From contig OZ025761.1 of assembly GCA_964019335.1 (NCBI GenBank), forward strand, positions 119,501-183,500: 64,000 bases of DNA, written 5' to 3'. A program made the translations under genes and the position numbers. Numbering within the stretch: position 1 is the stretch's first letter; each line of letters starts with the position of its first letter. Positions 1-8,576 of the stretch are shown in pieces. The stretch is from Diplonema japonicum. Taxonomy: Eukaryota; Euglenozoa; Diplonemea; Diplonemida; Diplonemidae. The notes under the pieces are model-generated. The model was given only the letters and a program-made list of their open reading frames with translations, searched no databases and was not told the DNA's origin.

Positions 1-477
1 TCATAGTCTCCGTTCCGTCGTCAGGCTGGTCATCAAACCAGGGCACGCGGGTCAAGGATCTTCCAACGCAAACGTGACCGGTGATCGGTGTAATTCCCAC
101 ATAAGTACCTTCCAAGCAGAAATAACTTCTGCCCCAAAGGCAACGTCACTTTCAAATGACTATGCTATTTGGACTGTACGTTGCCCTGTGGTGGACGGCG
201 TAGACGCGCATCTGTCTCTTCAACTATAAACTCCCCTATGGAACCCTCTTTGACCTTCTCGTCATCTCCACCCATTTGTATTTGGTGATTACGGCCGAAG
301 TGCAGAGGACAGGACTGTTATGCTTACTGACTAACAACTAACAATCTTACAATGTTAAGAGCTGTCCTTCCCTCAAAACTGCACTTTTCTTCAACTAGAC
401 TCCCACAAGCTTACGAAAAGCTTTTGCGGAAACACCAGTTCACTGCCGTTTCTCCCCTGTGGTGAGCCTAAAAAAAT
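1..477. other. Non-coding stretch, nothing recognised
   Basis: No open frame with recognisable protein character on either strand, and no repeat shared with the rest of the window that I can see. It ends in an A run (470-476) that reads as a T-run Pol III terminator for the tRNA-like sequence on the opposite strand. Confidence 0.4.
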
Positions 478-547
478 TCGCTGGAGTGGGGCTTGAACCC
501 GCTTCGCACAGGGCAAAGCCCCCCCAACTAGACTACTACACCTTCGA
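478..547 (-). tRNA. tRNA-like sequence with intact A and B boxes, probably degenerate
   Basis: On the minus strand, TAGTCTAGTTGG fits the Pol III A box and GGTTCAAGCC fits the B box at normal tRNA spacing. A T7 run follows the 3' end directly, as a Pol III terminator would. The acceptor ends pair at about six of eight positions (TTCGAAGG with CCAGCGAA). I cannot draw a convincing anticodon stem, so I give no anticodon. A second B-box-like motif (minus strand, 581-592) lies upstream in transcription sense. This could be a tRNA pseudogene or a tRNA-derived SINE head rather than a working tRNA. Confidence 0.35.
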
Positions 548-600
548 AAATACTTTCGGCTGAGGAAGATGCTGGCTTCTGGGATCGAACCCTGTTAACC

Positions 601-963
601 ATGTTTTTTCAAAGGGAAAAGTGCCCAGTTGCAAAAGTTTGGCAAAAATGGCCAAAACTCAAAATGGCGACTTCCAAGGTCATTTTGGTTGGCCCCCAAT
701 ATTTTTTTTTTTTTGGAAAGTTTTTTTTGGAACTTCCTTGGAACTCACCGTTCTTTCATGTTCGACATATGGATTTTTTGGAAAAAAAAATTCAATGAAC
801 CTTTGGGCATTTTTGACATTTTTTCCCCTATAGCCCCCTATAACCCCTTTGGGACATAGGGTGGGTCACTTAGCGAATATGGAGCGTAAAACAAGTGCTC
901 AGAAATGCTCTAATCCGGCGAATTTTGATTTTTTGGTTAATTTGGAGGGTATTGGGCGGTTTT
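601..963. other. AT-rich non-coding stretch
   Basis: Short overlapping frames here are rich in Phe, Lys and Trp from T and A runs and resemble no protein family. I see nothing beyond low-complexity sequence up to the left piggyBac terminus at 964. Confidence 0.4.
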
Positions 964-3147
964 TTAACCATTAAAGGACGGGGGTTTTTGGGCAAAAAAA
1001 AGGTCACCATCGACTTTTTTATTTTCTAAAATTAAAACATCCTCGAGCATGCAACCATAGAACGACGCTTGTGTAAAAGAAAATACATCACCCAGGAGGG
1101 ACAAAAAACACCCCCAGACGCCCCTCAAAGGCCCTGGGAAGTGAATAGAATAAGGAATTGAAGTGAAATTTATTGTAAAACCCCACCCATAGGTTAGACA
1201 CTTCCTTACTTTTTTCGCTTGGGCCTCAGAGTGCTAGGGGGGGTTTTGCTTTTGGGACTTGGCTCAGATGACGACCTGGGGAGAAGGGTATGTGTTTGGA
1301 GACGCTGGTACCTTAGGTGTTCCTTCGGTGTGGCCGGGCCTCCAGAGGGGGTAGATTGGGGTGGGTAAACCACTGGTTCGTGATAGTCCGCAAAGCAAGC
1401 TGGGCACAGATGCACGTTACAAGCCTTGCAGATGAAGATAGTTTGCACCCGGACCCCCGAAACACGCATGTGGTGTGTGCATTGTCTTGCTGCATCCAGT
1501 TTTTTGGACCAGTGACCTTTGGTGAAGTCGCGCCTGGCATCTTCCCTGGGCCCCTCGGTCCCCATTTCAGAACGGGTGCTTGCTGGGCGGTTGTTTCCGG
1601 ACTGGCGCATAACAGTCGAAAAGCTGTTGTCGCTCATCGCGAACCCGTTTTTGGGCCTGCCTGGGCCTACTTGCTTCTCACTGGGGCAAGATTAGGTACA
1701 TTCTGGCGGTTTTCTTCGGATTGTTACCACCATTGACTGGACTTTCCTCGGATTGTTTCCACCACAAACCCGATTCCCACATCTGTTGTACAAGGGTAAC
1801 GCCAGTATAGAAGTTATCGATGCCGGGGTACAAGGGGAACGGCCATCCACCAGGTGGACACGAATAGTGGCATCGACAAGTCACGTGGGGTGCGCTTTCA
1901 GACTGAGCACGACGTTCACTTCATGTCAAGCAAGACGCCATTGAAGGCACCGCAGGAGATACGGGAGAACGTTGTAAGAGCTTTCATTGTCGCGCTCGAG
2001 CTGCAGGACAAGAAGCTCGAAGCAGAGCTCCGCCGCCGAGACATTCTGGTCGCCATGTTGTCCTTTTTTGGCATCATAAGCATTGGTGCTTCTGCAGTGG
2101 TACACCAATCCTGTACGCGAGTCAGGGCTCCCAAACACCAGCACCCCCCTACAATGACCTCGATCCTTCACCAAATGGGAAGGTAATATGCCAAGTGCTG
2201 AGATACCTCACATCGGGGTCCACAGTGCTGTGTTTGATTGCTTTTTCACGCTTTTACAATGGTATTAGCACTGCGGACAGTAGATCGACAAGTTGAACAC
2301 GACCCTGTGTCAGATCCTGTCCGGTGCACAGCCTCACCTGTCCTCTTTGCAGGCTGGAATACTCTGAAGCGATGCCTACCGTGTGACTTGATCATACTCT
2401 CATCAATGATCGATTCTCCGGGGGAATAGTGTTGCAGACAGGTAGGGGAGCAAGAATCTTATTTTTTGCAACCTGTCTGTCTCTTCACCCCTCCAAAATG
2501 CAACGACCGCTGTAAGCGCAAAAAGCAGTAACGTTTCATTACACTTGCCAAAAAAAGGTGTGGCGAGGGCACAAATGGTCGGCCAGTAATCTTTTATGCC
2601 AGCCTTGCGGATGATGTCCATGAGCACCCACAAGGCCAGAAACTGATAGATATCGTCCACAGTGAAGTCAAAGTCGGGGTTGTGGTACTTGCAAACGGTG
2701 CAAAGAGATTTCACAAACCCCATTGAGATGAACAGCTTGGAAATCCTTGATGCACTCATGTGGGAAAAGGGTGATTTCTGCCCCCCCTGTGCCCTGTCAC
2801 TTCTTACGCGTAACCTGCGTAATATCGCTCTCCCAGGGCATATTTTCACTCTTCTCGTCACTACTGGCGCTAGGTGAGGTCCCATCGTCAGTGAGAATGT
2901 CCCCTTAGGTATTTCCGAACTCGTTTGAATCAGTACTGCTCATATGAGCTTTCGTGCCACCAAAAACTGGTTTCGAGGGTGTTTTTGGAGGTTAATCTAG
3001 GGGCCAAAAGTGATTTTCGATGGAAAAGAAATCGCGGAACTAGGTCATTCTGCGCAAGGGTAAGGGTCTATGGTACTTAAAATGCCTATACAAAAATTCT
3101 AATTTTTTGATCGCTAGATATCTAGCGCTTCGTCCTTTAATGGTTAA
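964..3147 (-). mobile_element. piggyBac-type DNA transposon, family A, full-length but dead
   Basis: The 2184-bp element is bounded by inverted termini TTAACCATTAAAGGACG (964-980) and its exact complement (3131-3147), each starting at TTAA, the hallmark target of piggyBac. A subterminal palindrome CGCTAGATATCTAGCG lies just inside the right end. The interior carries minus-strand transposase pieces broken into several frames. The same right half recurs at 51771-52456, and a short relative (57864-58288) shares the terminal motif. The termini look intact, so it could perhaps be moved in trans, but it cannot encode its own transposase. Confidence 0.88.
1206..2885 (-). pseudogene. piggyBac transposase remnant
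   Basis: Read on the minus strand, the pieces appear in the order of a piggyBac transposase. At 2403-2885 is the N-terminal segment with FTVDDIYQFLALWVLMDI followed by a KDYW motif. At 1926-2174 is a piece with DSRTGLVYH. At 1678-1884 is GIDNFYTGVTLVQQM, which matches the conserved DNFY block containing a catalytic Asp. At 1206-1637 is the C-terminal cysteine-rich finger, CKACNVHLCPACFADYH, as in PGBD proteins. The pieces are in different frames, and the segment expected to hold the first catalytic Asp is not recognisable. It therefore contains frameshifts and deletions and should be inactive. Confidence 0.85.
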
Positions 3148-3193
3148 AAACTTTTTTTTTTCACGTTTAACTACGTTTTTTAGGACCATGTGA

Positions 3194-3283
3194 CCCCCCT
3201 AGGCATAGTGGTGAGACGACTTGCACCAAATTCTCGCATGCGAGAATTTGGTGTGAGTCGTCTCACCACTATGCCTAGGGGGG
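3194..3283. repeat. Near-perfect 90-nt palindrome
   Basis: Two 45-nt arms meet at 3238/3239 with no spacer (centre CTCGCATGCGAG) and differ at only about two positions (TTGCACC opposite TCACACC). The outer ends merge into C and G runs; the right G run continues to 3298. It lies 46 bp outside the piggyBac right end and 3' of no gene. Candidates are a foldback element, a cruciform or fragile site, or an RNA hairpin. Confidence 0.9.
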
Positions 3284-3565
3284 GGGGGGGGGGGGGGGAG
3301 AGGCAGCTATTAACACACACACACACCAGGTCAAACTGCCCTGGACTATGCACGGGCAAAGGGGCATCAAGATATCGTTGCCTTGCTAGAAGCTGCTTGA
3401 AAAATGCAGCAACAAAGGGGCTTAGAACTCTACAACGGGGCGCAAGGCGAAGTGGGCATGTCTTCCGCTCAAAGAACAATGAGAGCCTGTTGTCCAGCCT
3501 ATAGGAATCTTCTTGCGCAAAGTTAGGCCTCAGCAATCCTGAAGTTTATGCGTTGCACACGTTTC

Positions 3566-3612
3566 GTCGAAGCTTTGCTACTGAGGCCTAAGCCTCAGTA
3601 CAAAGCTTCGAC
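3566..3612. repeat. Inverted repeat, ~21-bp arms
   Basis: GTCGAAGCTTTG...TACTGAGGC is followed by spacer CTAA and then the complementary arm, with one extra base in the left arm. A third related piece (TTAGGCCTCAG) occurs shortly before, near 3524. It is a stable hairpin on either strand. No gene lies within 150 bp on the left; the remnant LRR start is 150 bp to the right. Confidence 0.8.
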
Positions 3613-3760
3613 AAAAGACTTCCTTTTTTCTTTTCCCTTCCATCCTTTGTAGTAGCAGTCGTACAAAATAATTTATTTGATAAAAGTCACGTCCAACAAC
3701 TTTCGCAACAAACAAAACAAAACAAAAAAGAGAGTTACAAGAAATAAAAAAAAATAAAAA

Positions 3761-3845
3761 ATGAGCCCGACGGTGTTCGTTAAGATGGAAGATGCGTTCA
3801 GAAGGTGAAGAACTGAGACAGCACCTTGGGATGTGGGAGGGGCTC
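3761..3845 (+). pseudogene. Truncated start of a ubiquitin-like/LRR gene
   Basis: The first codons (MSPTVFVKMED) match the start of the Ubl-LRR family (MSLTVFIKMEN). The sequence then jumps to the segment that elsewhere encodes EELxxHLGMWEG, so most of the Ubl domain is missing. It runs straight into a degenerate LINE1 fragment. An A-rich leader precedes the ATG as in other family members. This is a relic of a seventh copy. Confidence 0.7.
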
Positions 3846-4460
3846 CGCAACAAGCTCGAGCAGGCAGAACAGGAGGACGGCACGAGGGGCGCAGGCATCC
3901 TGATCGAACACGCGGGTGGCACCGTTGAACTGATCAAGGGTCTGGAGGATACCCTCCCACACAAAACTGGCGACGCGCCGGGGTTGTCTAAGCGGTGAGG
4001 GACGTGGAGTGGACGTCAGAAGCCATAATACGAGTCTGCAAGCACACACTCGACGAGGAGCCTAAAACCGCGGAGGAGCTCGTGGATCATGGCCAGCGAA
4101 GGGGGACGTCGTCGAGAGACAGCGACAGCACACACGACATGGTGATAGAAGAGCCTTATAAAGATCACTGCTCCATGGCGACTGACTGGCTGTTCTTCAC
4201 CACGCGAACTGAGCAGGGGTGTGTGTGTACGACAGCTACCAGGCAGAGAAAAAATGCAAAAAGAATTGCTCGTAAGTGCCCAAAACCGGGCGGAATGTTG
4301 AATTGTCTTTTTCTTTCTTTTTACTTTTTGAAGAAAACCAGTGACTGTATGTGAGCGTCTCGAGACACTTCCAACCCACCTAGTGGGTGCGGCCTTAGCA
4401 AGTCGAAAAGGAAGCGGAATTTTAAAAAAAAAAAAAAAAGAAAAAAAAAAAAAAAAAAAG
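3846..4460 (+). mobile_element. LINE1 (ingi-like) 3' fragment, degenerate
   Basis: The first part resembles the RNase H region of the 35.6-39.1 kb element (GAGILIE in one frame; a shared CGACAGCTACCAGGC block near 4231). It ends with the LINE1 3' tail: the hairpin ACCCACCTAGTGGGT (about 4375-4389), CCTTAGCAAGTCGAAAA, then an A tract (from about 4425). It is 5'-truncated and rearranged, with no usable ORF. Confidence 0.7.
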
Positions 4461-4509
4461 TGACTGTAAATAAATGAATTGTTATTGCTAAAAAGAGGCA
4501 GCTTTCTTC

Positions 4510-4560
4510 TTCTTCTATCTGCTTCTTCTTTCTTCATTTGACTTCATAAGCCTTCAAGAC
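4510..4560 (+). promoter_or_regulatory. Likely spliced-leader acceptor region for LRR1
   Basis: A pyrimidine tract (4501-4540) is followed by the first AGs near 4547 and 4557, 60-70 nt before the ATG at 4617. This is the kinetoplastid-type arrangement for trans-splicing. Inferred from pattern only. Confidence 0.45.
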
Positions 4561-4616
4561 AAGCACACAGAGAAAAAAAAAGGGGGGAGTGAATAAGAAA
4601 CGAAAAAGAAAAGAAC

Positions 4617-5720
4617 ATGAATAGAAAGAGTAAGAGATCAGATGAAGAGGTGAACGATATGACAGTGTTCGTGAAGACGGGAGGCGGGGTTCACGATGTG
4701 GAAGTGTCGGGGAAGGAGACGGTGGGGAGCCTGTACAAGAAGGCGGGGTGTGCTGCTCGTTTACTCGAAGGCAAGTTCAAACTGGTTTGGGAAGGAGACC
4801 TCCTTGACATGAACGGGGGTGAGGAGCTTCATTCACTTGGGCTTGTGGAGGGCTCCGTGGTCCATGTGGAGGCGAACAAGATGAGAACTGTTCAGCTGGA
4901 GGAGCTTGAGAGATCAGAAGTGGTTTCGGAGCTTGAGGGGCTTGTGACAGCTGACCCTGAGCTGGTTCTGGTGGTGGAGGTGGGGAACTCGCCAACTGTT
5001 GAAGTCTTGTCCATGAACAGGAGGGTCCTTCCTTCTGGACTTCGGTTCCTCGTTGTCACCGACTCCACAGGCTGTGTTACAAGGATTGACGCTCACTTTC
5101 TTGAAGGTTCCCACCACCTGATGTCTGTTGCTCTCATCCTCCCCAATGTTTTCACCATTGATAGTGGCTTTTTATGTGGGTGTACAGATCTAGAAACCAT
5201 CAACTTGAATGCGATGACCAATCTTTATTCCATTGGTTCTCACTTCTTGTATGAGTGCGAAAAACTAAAAGCTATCAACTTGAGTTCGATGACCAATCTT
5301 AATTCCATTAGTTCCTGCTTCTTATATGGGTGCACAACACTAGAAACCATCGACTTGAACTTGACCAATCTTTCTTCCATTGGTTCTGGGTTCTTGGTCG
5401 GGTGTAAACAACTAGAAACCATAGACTTGAGTTCGATGACCAATCTTAATTCCATTGGTGATGACTTCTTGTCGGGGTGCAAAAATCTAAAAACCATAGA
5501 CTTGAGTTCGATAACGAATATGTATTCCATTGGCTCTGACTTCTTGCTTGAATGCACAAATCTAGAAACCATCAACTTGAATGCGATGACCAATATTGGT
5601 TACATTGGTCCTGGCTTCTTGAAAGGGTGCGAAAATCTAAAAACCATAGACTTGAGCGCAATTTCCACGCACCTTCTGACCCGCAGGGACGTTCCCAGGC
5701 ACCTTCAGCATCCCAGGTAA
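4617..5720 (+). CDS. Ubiquitin-like + BspA-type LRR protein, 3'-truncated (LRR1)
   Basis: A 367-residue protein. Residues ~15-85 form a ubiquitin-like beta-grasp domain (MTVFVKTGG start, GLVEGSVVHVE end). After a linker come about seven 23-24-residue leucine-rich repeats of the BspA/LRR_5 kind, pattern LETIDLSSMTNLNSIGSGFL. The repeats are almost identical at DNA level, indicating recent internal expansion. Two starts are possible: the ATG at 4617 gives a basic 14-residue extension; the Met at 4659 matches the paralogues. Unlike its paralogues it lacks the C-terminal CaaX box: after about residue 350 (5668) the LRR pattern stops and unrelated sequence runs to a stop. I read it as a truncated gene that may still be expressed. 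Predicted role: cytosolic protein-binding scaffold (inference). Confidence 0.75.
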   Translation: MNRKSKRSDEEVNDMTVFVKTGGGVHDVEVSGKETVGSLYKKAGCAARLLEGKFKLVWEGDLLDMNGGEELHSLGLVEGSVVHVEANKMRTVQLEELERSEVVSELEGLVTADPELVLVVEVGNSPTVEVLSMNRRVLPSGLRFLVVTDSTGCVTRIDAHFLEGSHHLMSVALILPNVFTIDSGFLCGCTDLETINLNAMTNLYSIGSHFLYECEKLKAINLSSMTNLNSISSCFLYGCTTLETIDLNLTNLSSIGSGFLVGCKQLETIDLSSMTNLNSIGDDFLSGCKNLKTIDLSSITNMYSIGSDFLLECTNLETINLNAMTNIGYIGPGFLKGCENLKTIDLSAISTHLLTRRDVPRHLQHPR

Positions 5721-5924
5721 CAGGTGAAGTATTTCTCAATTACTCAGGGAGTACCACCTGGGAGGTGCGAAGAACAGGTGCGAGAAAGGGTCAAGGGGGG
5801 ACCTGGAAGCTTTTCCCTTCGTTCCTCTCTGCTTTTGTTTTACTTTTGATTTTTTTTTTTTTTTTTTTTTTTATAAGGGCACACCGAACAGGAACTGGGA
5901 ATCACCTGATTCCAGCAGAAACTA

Positions 5925-6222
5925 GGAAGTCGGTACACTCGTTGCGTACCCTGGGGCTCCACAGCCATTCCATCATTGGATACTCCACTCGTCCAGCCTT
6001 CGCGTCCCCGAAGGCAACCCACCCGATCCTAGAGGAGCACCTGCGAACTCATTGCATCCTCAACAACTCGCTAGTTGGTTTCACGCCCAAGCTGCTGAAT
6101 AGATACCACGACAGGCCTAAGGCACTACCACAACAGAAGGGATCAAATCAGGTTCCCTTCAGAGACATCTTTTATTCAAGCGTCCTGCCACGCACCGCAG
6201 GTACCCTTAAATGTCTCTCTTT
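5925..6222 (+). mobile_element. LINE2 3' fragment
   Basis: Encodes SVHSLRTLG...YSTRPAFASP, parallel to the C-terminal frame of the LINE2 at 11145-11370 (SVHSLHTLG...YSSRPVFASP). It ends with the same 3' signature: hairpin CCTGCCACGCACCGCAGG followed by TACCCTTAAATGTCTC and a T-rich run. It is 5'-truncated and lies just downstream of the truncated LRR1. Confidence 0.8.
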
Positions 6223-6284
6223 TTTTTTTATTTTGTTTTCTTACTTGTTTTTCGTAGTCAAAAGAAAGTGTCCATCCCTGATCC

Positions 6285-6470
6285 CCAAGAGAGAGTGTAC
6301 CATCCTGTTTCTCGCGGAAACAGAGAACCTACCACCACAGCAGCCGACCGATCAGATGCAGCAGCAGTGGGAATAAAAAAAAGAAATCCCCCCCCCCCCC
6401 CCCAAATAAGATTTCCCTCACCCCAAAACAAGATTGGAAACGAAAAGTTGTAATTAAAAAAAAAGAAAAA
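6285..6470 (+). mobile_element. LINE1 3'-UTR fragment
   Basis: Shares CCTGTTTCTCGC...GAAACAGAGA and CAGCAGCCGACCGA with the LINE1 3' region at 38700-38765, then a C run and A-rich tail. It abuts the LINE2 tail. No coding capacity. Confidence 0.6.
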
Positions 6471-6559
6471 TGTTTTAGAAGAAAATATAAAAAAAAAAAA
6501 AAAAAGAAAAAAAGAAATGATGTCAGACTGGAATATATAAGAAATCGCTCAAGGGTGCT

Positions 6560-8372
6560 ATTTTGACCTATGAAAAATTCAGTCTTAGGGCCAAAATCGG
6601 GTTTTAGTGGTTTTGGTAAAGTCAGAGAGTATGCTTTCAATAGCAAGAAATAGCGGAACTCACTGCTAGAAGGTGGCTGAAATGATGTTGAAGGTGGAAA
6701 CCTTCGTTTCTTAGTCTTCTGCAGTTTAGATGTGCTGCTGCTGCTGGGTGGGCGACCTCGTTTCTGTTTCATATTAGGCCTTCTACCGCGTTTTGGGGGG
6801 GTTTTAAGAGGCTCATTCGCAGGTGTGCTTGGTGCTTCGGGCTTGTCATGCTCTTCTATGGGGGAAGTGTCGAGTTTCTTTTGTAACTTGATAACAATTC
6901 TTTCCCGTTTTTCAAGTCCGGGAAGGCTATCAGGAACGTCTTCATCCTCATCACAAGATTCATTTGCTGGGGGCCTTTTCTCTGCCCTGTCTGCATCGAG
7001 TTCTTTGATGACGTACTTTAGTTCCTTCCAGCTCGTGGATGCACATGTTGTAGCAAATACACCCTCTGTGAGTACTCTTGAACCCATATGCGCCTGTAAA
7101 GTCCGGGAACTCAAGAATCTTCTTTTTGTACGGGCCAAAGACATCAGTAACTACAAATGCAGAGGTGTACCGTATCGTATTGGTGATGTTCGCTATTTGT
7201 TCGACAGTTTTAATTGTTGTGGAACGAGACACCCGAAGCCAAACACGAGAAAGCACTCCGAAGTGGCTGTCCCTGCCGTTTTTGCCGTGTTTCTCCCCCA
7301 GAAACCACAGGGAAAACGTCTGATCAGCATAGACGTCACGAAGACCAAAAAGAACAAAATAGCAAAATTCCTTTGCACGAAAGTGACGCCCACTGTCAGT
7401 CCAGAGAATCCACTCCATTTTTTCGGGGATCGCAAACCCACTAGCCAGGACAGTTTTCAGGCACTCGATAACGCATTTCACGTCAGTATTCAGACTTGAA
7501 AGCACACAATCAACATGCAGCGCCCTACGACACCATGCCCGTCAATCCAGTACACCCCGATTCCCAAAACACTAAACGATTGCGAATGGTAAAAATCGTA
7601 GCTTGTTGATACAGGACCCATTGGTAGGGACCCCTTGGACTTGAAGTCGATGTCAAGAACTAATGCATCCGGTGGGGGAGAAGTCCTGTGCTCATTGTAC
7701 AACCTTCTTTGGGCCATACACCTTTCAACATGTTGCTCCCAAGGCTTCAAGTTTGAACAAGTTCACGTACCTTTTTCTTTGGGTACTTCCATCGAATCGC
7801 ATCAATGCAATTTAGGGTCTCTTGCATGTCCGAAACACTGAACTGCAGGTCCCATTTGACCCCACGTGATGTCATCGTTTGCAATAGCGAAAGACGCATC
7901 CGTTGTGCTTTTGTACAGTACTCGCACATATCCGTGGGTTTGGCACAGTGCATAAATTCCTTCCCTCTCCTCCTTCGGAATGTTGAATAGGAAATCTTAT
8001 TCATAAGGGCGGATGACCGGAAAACATCTTGATATGACACCTCGAGTGACCTTACGGTAGTCATCCTGTGGCGTTTGCTGTGAGACGCCGGAGGACCCGC
8101 GATGTTGGCTGGCTGACTGCTAGATGATCAGAATTGATCTCTGTGTCATCCTCCAAGGACGTCGCACTGGGCCGGCCTGGCTTGCACACTGTACCCATGC
8201 TACTGTAGAACAAGTCTTTTCCAACAGTAAGGCCAGCTGCCCTTATTTCGTCGTGTGTGATGTGGTCAAGCCGCATGCCTCTGACCAATTGGCGCCGTGT
8301 GGCGTCTTGTTGTCTATTAAACCAACCAGAAAATGATGGCAGAAGTGCCGCTAAAAGTTCCCCCTTACACAC
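6560..8372 (-). pseudogene. Decayed DDE-type transposase with AT-hook tail
   Basis: Minus-strand frames 8372-8061, 8064-7747, 7750-7490, 7505-6960 and 7144-~6500 read as successive parts of one protein. In order they give CEYCTKAQ, then an Asp-containing strand (LVLDIDFKSKGSLPMGP), then WTDSGRHFRAKEF, then DSHFGVLSR, and finally an acidic/basic tail with an AT-hook (PPKRGRRP, QKRGRPPSS). The D, DSGxHF and DxHFG blocks resemble a eukaryotic DDE-type transposase family I know from fungal and oomycete genomes but cannot name with confidence. At least four frame changes make it non-functional. Its terminal sequence recurs inverted at 32785-32870. Confidence 0.5.
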
Positions 8373-8482
8373 TACGTCACAAACTAGTGCAGCACAGTCG
8401 TTGCCACTGAGCTTCTCAAGAACCTCTTTGGCGAGTGTCCTGATCGCCGATGTGTTCCCATTTACCCTTTCTCGGTTCGTAC

Positions 8483-8576
8483 CTTTTTTTTACCCCTAGT
8501 TTCTCAACTGCAAGTTTAAAAGCGTCCATTGGACCCCCCCCTCTTTTTCTGAAGTTGTTTAAAGTGGGAAAGCCTA
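8483..8576. repeat. Left copy of a ~90-bp direct duplication flanking LINE2
   Basis: TACCCCTAGTTTCTCAACTG and the following sequence through AAGTGGGAAAGCCTA is repeated at 11432-11541 on the other side of LINE2. The copies differ mainly in T and C run lengths. It reads as an unusually long target-site duplication or a duplicated segment of the host transposon. Confidence 0.8.

Noticed and set aside
1854-2186. Plus-strand 110-codon frame with a hydrophobic segment
   Set aside because: Lies inside the piggyBac element antisense to recognisable transposase sequence.
5552-6376. Plus-strand 274-codon frame across LRR1 end and retroelement tails
   Set aside because: Merges the antiphase LRR sequence, a T run and two LINE tails; not a gene.
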